Origin: Exophiala sp. HKRS030
Lineage: Eukaryota; Ascomycota; Eurotiomycetes; Chaetothyriales; Herpotrichiellaceae
Reading direction: 5' to 3'
Length of the DNA stretch: 64,000 bases
Assembly: GCA_023897205.1 (NCBI GenBank)
Contig: JAHWDD010000002.1
Coordinates: 496,001 to 560,000 of the forward strand
Shown: positions 53,494 to 64,000 of the stretch, in pieces
Layout of the letters: every line of letters starts with the position of its first letter
Numbering within the stretch: position 1 is the first letter of the stretch
Program-made: the position numbers and the translations under genes
Notes under the pieces: generated by a model
What the model saw: only the letters and a program-made list of their open reading frames with translations
Told to the model about the DNA's origin: nothing
Database searches by the model: none

Positions 53494-54469
53494 AGAAAGG
53501 TCACAGAGAACAGAGGAGACAAGATCGATTGCAGTCCCTTTGCAGCACTTGCCATGGGTTTGCCCGGGAAATGCCGTCTCACGGGGATGATTAAGGTCGA
53601 AACTCGCCCTGTGGTGCTATCAAGTACATGCGAATATCGACACTTATACGAACACCACAACTACTACTACTATTGCTATTACAACAACCAACAACTACAA
53701 CAATCACAATAACCTTGAGCGATCGCGACTTCCCAATAACAAAAAAAAGGACTCCTCACTGATTTGCCTGTGTGTCAAATGATTACAACGACTCTTCTCG
53801 ACTTCAAAACGAACATCCTCTCTCTCACTCACCTTTTTTTTGCGGAGTAGCATGAAAATGTACCTAATGGTGGGGATAGGTAGTTACTTTTGATTGGGAA
53901 AAAGAAAAAATAACAAGTGCCTTTCAAGATTCATTCTAGACTGGGATCGAGGAATCCGTTCTTGTCATGATTTCCTGCAATGTACATGTACATGGTTCAC
54001 ATGATTCCACATTGTCGTTCCGGGGCATGTAGGGTAACTCGTGGTATCATGGCCCCGGAGGAAATGTGAGGTATTTGCCTGGTTGCCTTTTGACATGCGC
54101 AACGCATACGTCCATCCATCCAGCACAAGTTTGTATCTGTTTCCATTCAACCAGCACCGTGTGTATTCCGTCCCTTAAGAGTTCCTAATACCGTCGAGCT
54201 GTGCAGTCGAGTCTTCCAAAATTGGAATCCCACGTACCTTGTATCAAGGTCCGCTGGTCCCCGTCACCGTCTCTGCGACGTGGTCGTGGTTGACGGGCCC
54301 TTGGCGACGACACAGCACCACGCTGTGGGTGAAGCGAAATTGAATTGCACTGATGGGTGACATGAGGCGGGATGGGATAATTTGATGCGATGTGCGTCGA
54401 GGTTACTGTGATGTGAAAAAGGCCCGCCGATGTGATGTGTGATATGAAAACAAAGGCTTTTTTGGATCA
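53494..54469. other. Convergent intergenic region, about 1 kb
   Basis: Between the Atg33-like and capping-protein genes. A CAA/ACT-rich low-complexity stretch lies at about 53650-53715. No gene is supported. Confidence 0.45.
53650..53715. repeat. Imperfect CAA/ACT trinucleotide-rich tract
   Basis: Runs of ACTACTACTACT and CAACAACCAACAACTACAA follow one another; imperfect and non-coding. Confidence 0.6.
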
Positions 54470-55467
54470 TCACTTCCCACCCATACTGGAAATGACGTCT
54501 CTCTGCGTCTGCCTGTCACGATTGACGCCGGTCAAGGGGGCGACGCTCCTCAGATCCCCCACGACGTCCTTTGCCTTGCCGAAATACACCTCTTGCAGCA
54601 TGTTCCTCATCTTTCCCTCCATGTCTTCGATCAGGCGTCCGGCGTTGCACACGTGTCCGCCGTCCTTGCCCTGGCCGCCTGCGCTCTCGACCACGAGGTC
54701 CGCCTCGACCTGCCTCGTCAAGCTACCTGCGAGGTTGAGCTCTTGATCACCACCTCCGCCGCCGCCGCCGCCGCCACTTTTCAGGTGTAAGATTACCGTG
54801 CTAGTGAGTTTGTAGTGGCAAGTCCGGCCACCACCGTTGCCACTCCCCCGACGTTCGTCAACCTCGAACACGTGGACGCTGTCCCAACCGGCCTCTCGCG
54901 CCACGCTCTTCTTCAACAACACCACCCCGGCGAACCCGTCGTCCAGGTCCCACAGGTACACGCTCCCCGTCCCCCCTTCGTAGTACATTTGTCGGTAAAC
55001 GTCAAACGCGTTGTTGGCCTCGACCTCCATCTTTCGCACCCGGTCCGAGGGGAAAGTGGCGTCGTCGAGTGGAGGCTCGAACTCGTTGCTCCAGGGGGAA
55101 CGGTAAGAGTCTCCGTCCCGGTTGTAGTCGCACAGCAAGTAGTCCCGGCCCGTCTTCTTGCACCTCGCCGAGCTGAGAGGCTGGTCGACCGACGAGAGGA
55201 GGTCTTCGGTTAGGTCGGGCACGAGGCTCGTGATGGCCGTCAGGTTGGATGACACGTTGAGAGGGGAGAGTCGACGGAGGAGGTCTCTGTCATGACGCGC
55301 GGACAGGATGGTCAGTCACAAAGATCAGAAAGGATAGGTCCCAGCCCCTTTGGAATCAGCCGTGTAGTAGCTGATAATCGAGCCGGGGGAAGGGGAATAT
55401 GAGAACGTTATATCAGATCTGGGAGAGAAACGTACAAAGCTGCGTCGAATTGAGCTTCGCTGGCCAT
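54470..55467 (-). CDS. CAP2: F-actin-capping protein subunit beta
   Basis: Binds barbed ends of actin filaments as a heterodimer with the alpha subunit. Exon 1 (55436-55467) and exon 2 (54470-55286), separated by a 149-nt intron, encode 282 residues. The splice completes a Leu codon and gives MASEAQFDAALDLLRRLSPLNVSSNL, the standard N-terminus. Conserved blocks follow: RCKKTGRDYLLCDYNRDGDS, YRSPWSNEF, NNAFDVYRQMYYEGG, VYLWDLDDGFAGVVLLKK, HVFEV and KLTSTVILHL. A run of nine Gly between that strand and LNLAGSLTRQ is an insertion encoded by GGC/GGT repeats (54756-54782). The C-terminal amphipathic tail, which touches actin, is shortened and ends ISSMGGK. Confidence 0.95.
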
Positions 55468-56170
55468 GGTGAGATGGGCAGTGCAGCGTCAACTTTAAAA
55501 GAAGGAAAAAATCAAGACTTTTGTGTCTTTGGACTCAAAGTACGATCGAGAGGTGTTTTGGTTTATGTCGTCGTCGTGGAAAGCAAGATCAACAAGTAAG
55601 GGGAGTAGAAGTAAATGTGGTGGTGTTGTTTGGACTGTGACAAGATGGTGGGGTCAGCATTGGAATCAGCCTGCAACAAGTGTCACTCAGCCTTACACAG
55701 CCTTGTGCCTCACATCAATCCAAATGCGGCTTTCTACATGTACTCATTACTGGACAAAGGTAGATACTCCGTACCCCTACTACCAATAGTACGAACTCAC
55801 GGGAAGCAAATGAATAGAAACAACAGTTCATTCGGCTGCACGATATCTTCCTGGTTCTCTTCATTCAAATTCATTGTTCATGACTTCTTTTAATGGCAGT
55901 TTCCTGGAACTTAAATAGCCATGTTTGAGAGGTATCTCGATTGTTATCCTTGCCTTAAGATCGGCTCATTTCGTATCCGTCCCCGTTTCATTCATATCCT
56001 TCTACCTTTTCTGTATGAGAAAAGTACAAGGCAACGCCAACCGAAACCGAAGGCCAGGTATTGTACAAATGCTTCCCACCCTTAATTTTCCCCGCTGTGC
56101 AAGAAGACCACTTCCCACCAAAGTTCATTGATGAAATGGTAATGAAAAGCCAGCTGAAATGCACACAAAC
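55468..56170. other. Intergenic region, about 700 bases
   Basis: Upstream of the capping-protein gene and downstream of SCD6. It has one exact TACTCCGTA at 55765-55773. Small plus-strand frames here show no motif. Confidence 0.45.
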
Positions 56171-58116
56171 CTAGGACTGAGCTTGAGTCTGATCAGGGAC
56201 CTGTCCCTGACCGCCACGGCCTCTGTTGCCTCGATAGCCGTATCCGCGATTTCCATAGCCACCACGGTAATTACCTCCATATTGACGACCCCGGCCATAG
56301 CCACCCCTTCCGCGTCCTCGGTAGCCACCATCGACATTTCCTTGACCGAAGGTTTCCATGTTCTTTTTGAATTCTTCGCTTCGAATTTGCCTGCCTGTGC
56401 CACGATCACCATCCTCCCGATCTCTTGCTTCGGAGGAAATATTGTCGAAGAATGAACTCGATTTGTTGTAAGCTGGGGCAGCGTTCAGGCTGTCCTTTCT
56501 CTGCGGTGTAGGGGCTGTCACATCACCGTCAAGTGTATCGGTTACTGCGCTCTCCTCGACCCCAGCAACAGGTGGAGAGCCAGTCGCAATAGCTTCTTTG
56601 ATCAGATCTTCCTTGTTAAATTTCGCATTAGCGGACTCAAAGTCATAGTCAGACTTTGGTATTTCGATCTTCTTGGCTCCACTGCCACGTCCGCCTCGTT
56701 GGCCGCGGAATGAACCTCTACCTCCACGTACTGTCCCATTCGTGGTGCCTGAGGTGGACACTTCTGCCATTTGCCTCGTTATTGCATCAACAGATGCTGG
56801 AGGGGCGGCTTGTTTGGTCTGCGAACTAGCTGCTGCTTGGGGATTTAGCTTTGCCATAGCTGCTGCTACAGCTTCTTTAGCTTGTCTGGCGGCCTCATCC
56901 ATTGCAGATTGAGACGGCGCGGGCTTTGCAAGTTTACCAGCAGCGCCATTTGTTGCTGGCCCATCTGCTGCCGGTACTACTGGGGGAGTGAACACTTTTT
57001 GGTTCACTGTGAAAGGAACTGCTGGGGCGACTTTGTTGGACTTGGGACCTGGTCCTGCAGCCTTTCTTTGCGTCGTCTCGGAGCTAGTGCTTGGTGGTGG
57101 CGGCCTAGCTGCGACTTGAGCAGCCGTTGGCTTTGATTGTGAGGGGGCATCTTTTGCTGGTACAGGGAAGGGAGATTGGGCAGCTTTGTTGTCAACTGGC
57201 AGTTCTGAAGTGAGGTTGTTGTTCGGAGCATTCGCAGAAGGTCGAGAATGAGGATCTTGTGGAAGTTGAGATGGTGGTGGAGGTCCATCATGACGCTGCC
57301 CTGGGGGCCCAATGGGAGGTGGAGGGGGTTGAAACTGGGGTCCAGGACCTTGTGGGAAGCCCTGTCCTGGAGGACCAAAATATCCAGGCGGGGGAGGACC
57401 GTAAGGTGAGAAGCCAGGTCCAGGAGGTCCGAATCCACCAGGAGGTGGTCCATATCCTCGGCCAAATTGACCAGGAGGATAGAAGCCACCGAAGGGAGGG
57501 TGTGGAGGGTAGCCAGGAGGAGAGAAATGTTCGCGTGGAGGACCAGGAGGTGGTGGACCTGGCTGAGACGCGTTCTAGATGAGTGAGCATAGTTAGCCTT
57601 CAGCCAATTGCAAGTCACTCGTGTAGGGTACGGATAAGGTAGATGGTTTTATCAGAAGGAAGGCAACGGAAATATCCACACGGCTTTGCGCTTTCAGAAC
57701 AGGTCTGTGAATTTACATCCGAAATATTTCATCATGTAAAGGGTTGTGCAGGGAGGAGAGGACGTCATACCAGAATAGCTGGGTCATTTGGCATGCTTGG
57801 AGGAGGAGATGTTTGTGATTGTTCCTCCTCTGCGACCTTGATATCCTTGACATCGCTGCCTCGAAAAATGATGAAGCCATATTTCTGCTGTGAAGGTGGA
57901 ATGAATTTCTCGGCTTGCCGATCTTCGGTACCAAAGGAATAGACGTTCTCGAGCGCGATTGTAGATTGTTCAGGGTTTATTTCGTGAAGCGTACCGACAT
58001 AGCTGTATGAGGCTCTGTTAGTGTCGAAGATTGGTTTGCAGTCCGAGGACACCTTACCGAATTTCACTTTTTGAGATGAGGTTGAACCTCTGACCGATCA
58101 AATGATCCATGTCCAT
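56171..58116 (-). CDS. SCD6: Scd6/LSM14 family RNA-binding translational repressor
   Basis: P-body protein that binds eIF4G and mRNA decapping factors and represses translation. Three exons (58058-58116, 57771-58002, 56171-57574; introns 55 and 196 nt) encode 564 residues. The LSm14 domain is split by intron 1: MDMDHLIGQRFNLISKSEIR then YVGTLHEINPEQSTIALENV and KYGFIIFRGSDVKDI. Exon 3 begins NASQPG and runs through a very Pro/Gly-rich stretch (YGPPPGGFGPPGPGFSPYGP), then a Pro/Ala-rich spacer, an RGG patch (RGGRGSFRGQRGGRGSG), the FDF motif (YDFESANAKFNKEDL), an FFD box (SSFFDNISSEARDR), a TFG box (NMETFGQGN) and a long C-terminal RGG/YRG tail. Order LSm-FDF-FFD-TFG-RGG is diagnostic. It shares a short divergent promoter with the WD40 gene. 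Confidence 0.95.
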
Positions 58117-58456
58117 AATCGCGAAGTGAGCGCGCGCTGTTCAGGAAAGAGGGACTAATATTACATGAGAGAAGGAAAGATTAGATCGCGTGAAGAATGT
58201 ATTTGAGCTGGGTGATACATTAAGAGAGAGATTTCCACGCCAAACACGAGTGGCTGTGATTTCGAATTACTTATTGGTGCAGCTACTCCGCCGTTCTATC
58301 TTGGCGGACAAGTTACGGCGGAGTATTATGGTCAGAATCTCCACGGATGCATCAGGTTCCACAAGCGGTCGTGAAGGGACTTTTGTGAGAAAGGACGGTT
58401 TTTCATCGGTTCATCATTACGCAAGTATCCCCTCTCTGAAGATCCGTTGGTCTGTA
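58117..58456. promoter_or_regulatory. Divergent promoter region, SCD6 / WD40 gene
   Basis: 340 bases between the chosen starts. An in-frame ATG at 58328 could start the WD40 protein instead and would shorten this region to about 210 bases. Confidence 0.4.
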
Positions 58457-59755
58457 ATGGCCGCCTTTGGAGTGGCCGATCAACCGGGCAATTACTTTCA
58501 AACCGAGTAAGGTGGCCTTCTCACTCTGCAATGTTCGCATCATCATTGACCGTTCGTCACCAGTTCTTCGTTAGCCGACAACGATCGCAAACAACGTAAA
58601 GCGGCAAATACTCAAGGAAACCCTGTCAAATTTTCGACCAAGATCTTGGCTGTTGGGGTCAATTACTTCTTCGACTCGAAGGGAGATGTTGTGTTTGTTG
58701 CTGAAGCTGGCGGTTCGGTGACAGGACTGAGGCTGTCTACCAATGAATTGTCCAGTACCCCCAGAGGTCCGCAAGGACCTTTGACCAGCCTGGCTTTTCA
58801 TGCTACCAAATCGTCTCAAGACCCGTTTACCACCATGGACGTCTTTTGCGGTTGCTGGGACAAGTCTGTGTGGAAGTATACCTTCAGATTTGCCGATGGC
58901 ACCACCCAAGGGCGAACGGTCACAGACATTACCTCATTTTCCGCACATCGAGATTTTGTCAAATGTCTGGTGGTCGTTCAGACGCCGGACAAACACGACA
59001 TCCTGATCACAGGTGGCACAGATGGTGACATCCGATTATGGTCGTTGGAAGGACAGCCTCTTGGAGGAATCAACCCAAACTGTCGTGGGATTGAATCTCT
59101 TGTGCTGGATCCTCTGTCATCTCCAGACTCTCCAATTGTCATGGTGTCCACGTCTAAACAAGAAATCTTCGCTTTTCCAGTACCTGAATTGAGCCAGATT
59201 AAGTCGTCCCAGTTACAGCTGCACAGTCCCATCCTCGCACATGCTACCAGTGTTTACAAATTACATTTCGACGATGATGGGGATCTTTGGACAGCTTCAG
59301 CAGATATGACGGCCAAGCAGCTGTCCAGAGATGAAGGCTGGAATACGGCCATGACTCTTCAGCATCCGGATTTTGTCCGAGATGTAGTCACTCATGATAG
59401 ATATGGCTGGGTCGTCACTGCATGTCGAGATGAGGAGATACGAGTATGGAACAAGGCGACCAGCGACCTGCACCATGTGTTTTCTGGGCATTATGAGGAG
59501 GTCACTGGTTTGGCGTTATCGGGAGATCTACTTGTCAGTGTTAGTATTGATGCCACTTTGCGGAGATGGAGTCTTGCCCCGGCCGATCTTCAGCGGGCAG
59601 TGGAAGAGGCTAAGAACCCTAAATTGTTGGAGGACAACCCAGAACCCAAGATGGACATGTCGACGTTGACCGAGGAAGAGGAGGCGGAGTTGCGGGCATT
59701 GATGGAGTCGGAAGAGCAAGATGTGCTTGAAAGGATGGTTCGAGACGAGCAATGA
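58457..59755 (+). CDS. WD40-repeat protein, function unassigned
   Basis: Exons 58457-58506 and 58564-59755 (57-nt intron) encode 413 residues. The splice produces YFQTD-SSLADNDRKQRKAAN, turning a terminal GA plus T into Asp. At least five WD repeats are visible: FDSKGDVVFVAEAGGSVTGL, the FCGCWDKSVWKYTF strand, LITGGTDGDIRLWSLEG, LWTASADMTAKQL, WVVTACRDEEIRVWNKAT and LVSVSIDATLRRWSL. The C-terminus is acidic (LTEEEEAELRALMESEEQ), a tail I have seen on uncharacterised fungal WD proteins. I cannot name the orthologue. A start at the in-frame ATG 58328 would add 43 Ser/Thr-rich residues; I chose 58457 as the more compact. Probably a scaffold for a protein complex. Confidence 0.82.
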
Positions 59756-60327
59756 GATTACCTAGTATTTATTCCTTAGGCCGCTCTATTTGAGAACTGT
59801 CTAGAGTCCCCAGGCTGATGAAGCTCGATCTACTCTTGTCTTTTTGTTGAACACAAGGACCAAGTCTTATCGCCGGTTATCAATGCGTAGGCTTAGATAA
59901 GCAATGATGCCCGTCTCTGATTGGTTGCCCCGCGACCGTGGTTTGTCAATCGAGATCCCCGTGCTTTTTCTTTTCTTACCGCAGAAAACTCTGAACGCTG
60001 ATGTGATGGTCTCGGTCGTCAGCTAGAACCAGCTTAATTGAGATTCTCCATCTTCATCGACTTGTATCTTCTGACTCTTGCTGGGTGCTGCCTACAATTC
60101 CTACGTCCAACCGGCAATTTCCGCATACAAGCGACAAACTTTTTTCTCAGAGCCTTGCGGAGAATTCAAGGGCCCACGTGCTCAACAGACTGAGAATCTT
60201 TCAATCCTCAAACTCGCCTTGCATCGTCACAAGACTGAGTGTGTTCGACGCCAATAATTGGGCATCGACAATTGACCATCCCTCCCATACCATTCCCAGT
60301 CACGATTCCATTCAGCAATTGGCCCTC
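59756..60327. other. Intergenic region upstream of the SPATA20-like gene
   Basis: About 570 bases. The frame of the next gene stays open here back to 60085 but has no ATG before 60328, so I treat it as leader. No repeat is seen. Confidence 0.45.
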
Positions 60328-62801
60328 ATGGTTGGAGCGGACTCTGAACTCCACCTGCGAAATGCCCTGGCAAACAATCCCTCGCCCTATGTAAGACAAG
60401 TCAGTGAGTGACTTCAAATGGACGTCTCTAACAGATTTCAGCTTCGGGCGCACAAGGAAAATCCAGTAGCATGGCAAGAGTGGTCGGACACTACTCTTGC
60501 GCTCGCCAAGAAGCATCAGCGATTGATCTTTCTGAGCATTGGTTATCATGCATGTCATTGTGAGGATTTCTCTCATTGTAGCGAACTGTTTCTAGGAACT
60601 AACCAAAATTGCAAGGGTGCCATGTCATGGAACGTGAATCGTTCAGTGCGCCAGAAGTTGCCGACCTGCTGAACAAATTCTTCATCCCAATCAAGGTCGA
60701 CAGGGAATCGAGGCCCGACCTCGATGATATCTACATGAGTTATGTCACCGCAACGACAGGGTCCGGTGGCTGGCCATTGAATGTTTTTCTGACTCCAGAT
60801 CTAAAACCTGTCTTTGGAGGCACATATTGGCCAGGGCCATCAACATCAAGCACCATCAAACAAGCCACACCAGGGGACGATGCACCAGTCACTGTCATTG
60901 ACATTTTGCACAAAATGCGGGACGTATGGACGACTCAGCGCGAGAAATGTATTCAGTCATCCATCGATATCACCAACCAACTGCGAGCATTTGCGGCCGA
61001 AGGAATCCATTCTCAGACCAATGCCCAGAGCCAAGGCAACGACTCGGACCCGGCTGAACCATTGGAGGTCGATCTCCTGGACGATGCGCTTGAGCACTTC
61101 ATATCCCGTTACGACCCTGTGCACGGCGGTTTCAGCGCTTCTGTTACTGCTCCAAAATTCCCGACCCCTTCCAACCTGACCTTCCTACTTCGTATCGGGG
61201 CCGCCATCGCCCAACCTTCGACGCACACTCGTTTCGGCTTCTGCAGCCCTGTCCCTGGCATCCTCGGGACACCATCCTGCACAAAGGCCGCATCTATGTC
61301 ACTGCACACTCTCCTTGCCATGTCTCGATCTGGCCTGCGAGACCATCTCGGATATGGCTTCCACAGATACAGTGTCACCCCAGACTGGAATCTCCCTCAT
61401 TTCGAAAAGATGATGTGCGACAACGCCCAGCTGCTTGGCTGCTACTGCGACGCGTGGGCACTCGGTCGCGATCCAGAAATCCTCGGTACCATTTACAACC
61501 TGGTAGAATATTTCACCAATACGGACTCGCCGATCGTGGCACCCCAAGGAGGCTGGTACGCGAGCGAAGACGCCGACTCGAGCCCTTCGATTCCCAAGCT
61601 CGCCAACGGTGTTCCATCATCATCAGACGACAAGAAGGAAGGCGCTTACTACGTGTGGACGTACAAGGAACTTCAGGCCATCCTGGGTCACGAGCGCAAC
61701 GCCGCCGCCATCGTCGCCCGCCACTTCGCGGTCAAACCGGACGGCAACGTCCCAGCGGAGCATGACATCCACGATGAGTTTTTGTCTCAGAACGTGCTGC
61801 ACATCGAGGCCACACCGTCCGTTTTGGCAAAAGAATTTGGCGTGCCCGAAGAGGAGATTGTTCAGGTCATCAAGTCCGGACGCTCCAAACTGCTCGAGTA
61901 CCGCAAGTCCCGACGTGAACAACCCAGCATCGACACCAAGATCCTCGCTTCCTGGAACGGCCTCGCGATTGCAGCCCTGGCTCGTGCCGCCAACACCCTT
62001 GCGACGATCGACAAGACTCGAGCCCGCGCGTGCCAGGAGGCCGCGGAAAAGGCGGCCACTTTCATCCGCAAGGAAATGTACGACGAATCTACAGGCCGAC
62101 TGTCTCGCACGCCGGATTCTAACAAGACGGCGGCGACGGCGGCGTTCGTGGACGATTATGCCTACATGATCCTTGGTCTGCTGGCGTTGTACGACTTGAC
62201 TCTCGCACAACCGTACCTGGACTGGTCCGTCCAACTACAAAATTACGTCGATGGACACTTTGCCTCCGCCACGGGAGGTTACTTTCAGGCCGAAGCTTCC
62301 TCGGAGCAGATCATCAGACTGAAACCTGGTACGGACAACTCTCTCCCTTCGCCCAACGGGATCATATGCACCAATCTACTTTACCTGGCGTCGTATTGCC
62401 AGGGTGCCTCGTCCCCCCCGGACGGACCTAACAACAACAACAACAACAACTATCAAGCCAAGGCAAAGGCCGTACTGGACGCCTTCGCCGTCGAGATCAT
62501 CCAACACCCGTTCCTGTTCGTCAATCTGCTCGCTTGCGTGGTCATGGAACAAGTCGGTGCCAAGACACTCATCGCCCCCATGACCACCCGGGACAGTCAA
62601 CTGCGTCGTCTGAAAGGTTGGGGCCGGACCGTGGTCAAGGGTCTCGTGCCGGAGGTCATGATCTGTACGAGGGAGGGTGTCTGTCGACCTCTGAAGCAAA
62701 GTGATTTGGAAGATGTGGATGATGGTGACGATGCCGCCGCCGCCGACGAAGGAGGTGTCGTCGGTGCTTCGGTGGAAGGAACGTCGTCGAAACCTTCGTA
62801 G
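60328..62801 (+). CDS. SPATA20/YyaL-type thioredoxin-fold protein (DUF255)
   Basis: Exons 60328-60399, 60442-60559 and 60616-62801 (introns of 42 and 56 nt) encode 791 residues. The second splice makes the Trp of YHACHWCHVMERESF, the conserved CxWC-like thioredoxin motif of SPATA20. The first joins NPSPYVRQ to LRAHKENPVAWQEW, the usual N-terminal block. Then come IKVDRESRPDLDDIYMSYV, GGWPLNVFLTPDLKPVFGGT, HFEKMMCDNAQLL, the YASEDADS strand and KILASWNGLAIAALARAA, an (alpha/alpha)6-barrel-like region. A run of Asn (NNNNN, encoded by AAC repeats near 62432-62450) and an acidic tail (DVDDGDDAAAADEGG) are local expansions. The family is widespread in bacteria and eukaryotes with a redox-like N-domain and a sugar-epimerase-like barrel, but its reaction is not established. 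Confidence 0.93.
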
Positions 62802-63097
62802 TGGTGATGATGATTATGATGATGATCAATGATGGTGCTTCTCATCATGCCCCATGGGTAGTTGGTTTTATCGGGGACACTTTGTAACAATCCGCTACGG
62901 GAATCAATTCCTCAACATGGGAATCTTTTCAGAAACCGGCTTACACTTTGGTATGGATCATTTTACAGCAGGGCGGGGAGGCGTACAGATTGATTAGGCA
63001 GGTAGCTATTTATGTACCCAGGTATGTTACAGGCGTTGGGGTGTCTTCTGTTGTATGGATCGAGGAAGGGTTAATGGGATATGATTGCATCTTTTTT
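62802..63097. other. Convergent intergenic region
   Basis: About 300 bases between the SPATA20-like gene and the putative partial gene. A GAT-repeat stretch follows the stop (TGATGATGATTATGATGATG, about 62805-62824). Confidence 0.4.
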
Positions 63098-63929
63098 TTA
63101 AATCCCTTTGTTTCTTCTTTTCTTAGTTGTCTTTGATACGTCATGGCGGGAGTCGTCTGTCGGAAGAGGGCGTCTCCGTTCGTGTGGAACAACTTTGATA
63201 TGTCGCTGTTCTAGTTTTATATGTCTATATTCATCATTTATTCTTAGCATTGGGTCATGTCGTGCACAACCGGGCGATCGCACGGTCTCCTTCTCGAATT
63301 GAAGACAGAAGATATTGCGCTCTCGGTACATGGGATGGGATGGGGGAATATGTCGATCTGGTGCGGCCAAAGGGTAGACAGGTCCGCTGGCCGTGATGTC
63401 TATTGCATAGGCGGCGAAGGCGGCGAAAAGGTGCGTGACGGCGGGGATGTTTTCGGCTACGGGGTCCGGTGTTGGTGTCTCTGGATTTGTGAATGATCCG
63501 TCGGAAGGAATATGATGACCATCCAGAACGGCACCAATGAACCGAGGACACCCTCAGTCGTTCCACGTTTGTTGAAGTGTGGCCATTCGTCTCTCGCAGA
63601 AGATGCGAGACTTTGTCGTTCCACCCTTTGCCAATCATAGCTCTAGAGATTACCGTAGAGTCCTCGTCGAGGCAAAGACACTCGCAGTATTATCAAGATT
63701 TGGTACAATAGTCTTGATCACGGTACACCGTCGAGTCTCGATGGTCCAGGAAGCGCCAGACCACCGATACGCAACCAGTTCAAACCCCATGTCATTGCGA
63801 GTTCTTCGAGACAAGTTTCCAGGTTATATCTAACGTCTGTCGAGTGATCGGTATCTATCATGACGGGTCTCATGTCTGAACGATAAACTCTGACGTAGTA
63901 AAACTCGAGTAGGCTCCGAACCGTATCAG
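63098..63929 (-). CDS. Putative partial gene at the right edge, exons unresolved
   Basis: Two or three minus-strand segments look coding but lie in different frames. Segment 63729-63929 begins after a good acceptor (TTTTTATTTAG) and reads DTVRSLLEFYYVRVYRSDMR through LETCLEELAMTWGLNWL to PGPSRLDG. It ends at a possible GTGTAC donor. A middle segment (about 63550-63640) reads MIGKGWNDKVSHLLRETNGH. A third, from about 63500 down to a stop at 63098, reads VAENIPAVTHLFAAFAAYAI, then PLAAPDRHIPPSHPMYRE. I could not join these with confident splices. The 5' part probably lies beyond 64000. I do not recognise the family. It could also be a decayed gene. Confidence 0.35.
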
Positions 63930-64000
63930 CTAAATAAAAAGAGAACAATGTGTCAAAAAGAGTAAATAGATCAGCGGTTGCAAGTCGTAATATCTTACGA

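Noticed and set aside
60085..60327. N-terminal extension of the SPATA20-like protein
   Set aside because: The frame is open but starts with GTG and has no ATG before 60328; the conserved region starts after 60328.

Overview
This is nuclear DNA of a filamentous ascomycete (Pezizomycotina). The reasons are about 28 protein genes in 64 kb on both strands, short GT-AG introns (42 to about 290 nt; I could place 29), and fungal families: HAM-2/FAR11, a CYP505-type P450-reductase fusion, MPH1, Scd6, a fungal Cys-rich GPI protein and an Aim32-type ferredoxin. I cannot assign a class or species. I see no tRNA, rRNA, CRISPR array, transposon or virus-derived gene. Exon borders were placed by reading splice sites and keeping the frame and family motifs intact; nothing was aligned by software.

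0.5-16 kb: RCE1 (CAAX protease), AIM32-like 2Fe-2S protein, an RWD-RBR ubiquitin ligase, CAX4 (dolichyl-diphosphate phosphatase), a type I membrane protein with a His-rich juxtamembrane stretch, a 1,426-residue coiled-coil membrane protein of unknown function, and a PPN2-like vacuolar polyphosphatase. 17-22 kb: a small GPI-anchored Cys-rich protein, a 1.9 kb gene-free stretch carrying a recurrent TACGGAGTA motif, and a long-chain acyl-CoA synthetase whose last 28 residues lie in a separate exon. 22-37 kb: MPH1 helicase, an Atg37/ACBP-like peroxisomal protein, a DUF2237 protein, a DHA1-type MFS transporter, and the divergent TAF5-MED11 pair. 37-41 kb: the STRIPAK scaffold HAM-2/FAR11, with an in-frame TAG followed by 86 more coding-like codons. 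41-52 kb: a metabolic stretch with a peroxisomal 2,4-dienoyl-CoA reductase (C-terminal SKL), a FAD monooxygenase, a Nudix hydrolase, an ABHD12/BEM46-like hydrolase with an altered nucleophile elbow, an M20 amidohydrolase and a seven-exon CYP505-type fusion. 52-64 kb: an Atg33-like membrane protein, actin-capping protein beta, Scd6/LSM14, a WD40 protein, a SPATA20-type thioredoxin-fold protein, and an unresolved partial gene at the right edge.

Most genes are housekeeping and are not obviously coregulated. Several touch lipid and peroxisome metabolism (acyl-CoA synthetase, ACBP/Atg37-like protein, 2,4-dienoyl-CoA reductase, CYP505), but they are spread over 30 kb with unrelated genes between them, so I do not call a cluster. 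The features most worth checking are the HAM-2 stop codon, the non-coding TACGGAGTA motif, the altered hydrolase motif at 45.9 kb and the unidentified large protein at 9.8-14.1 kb.
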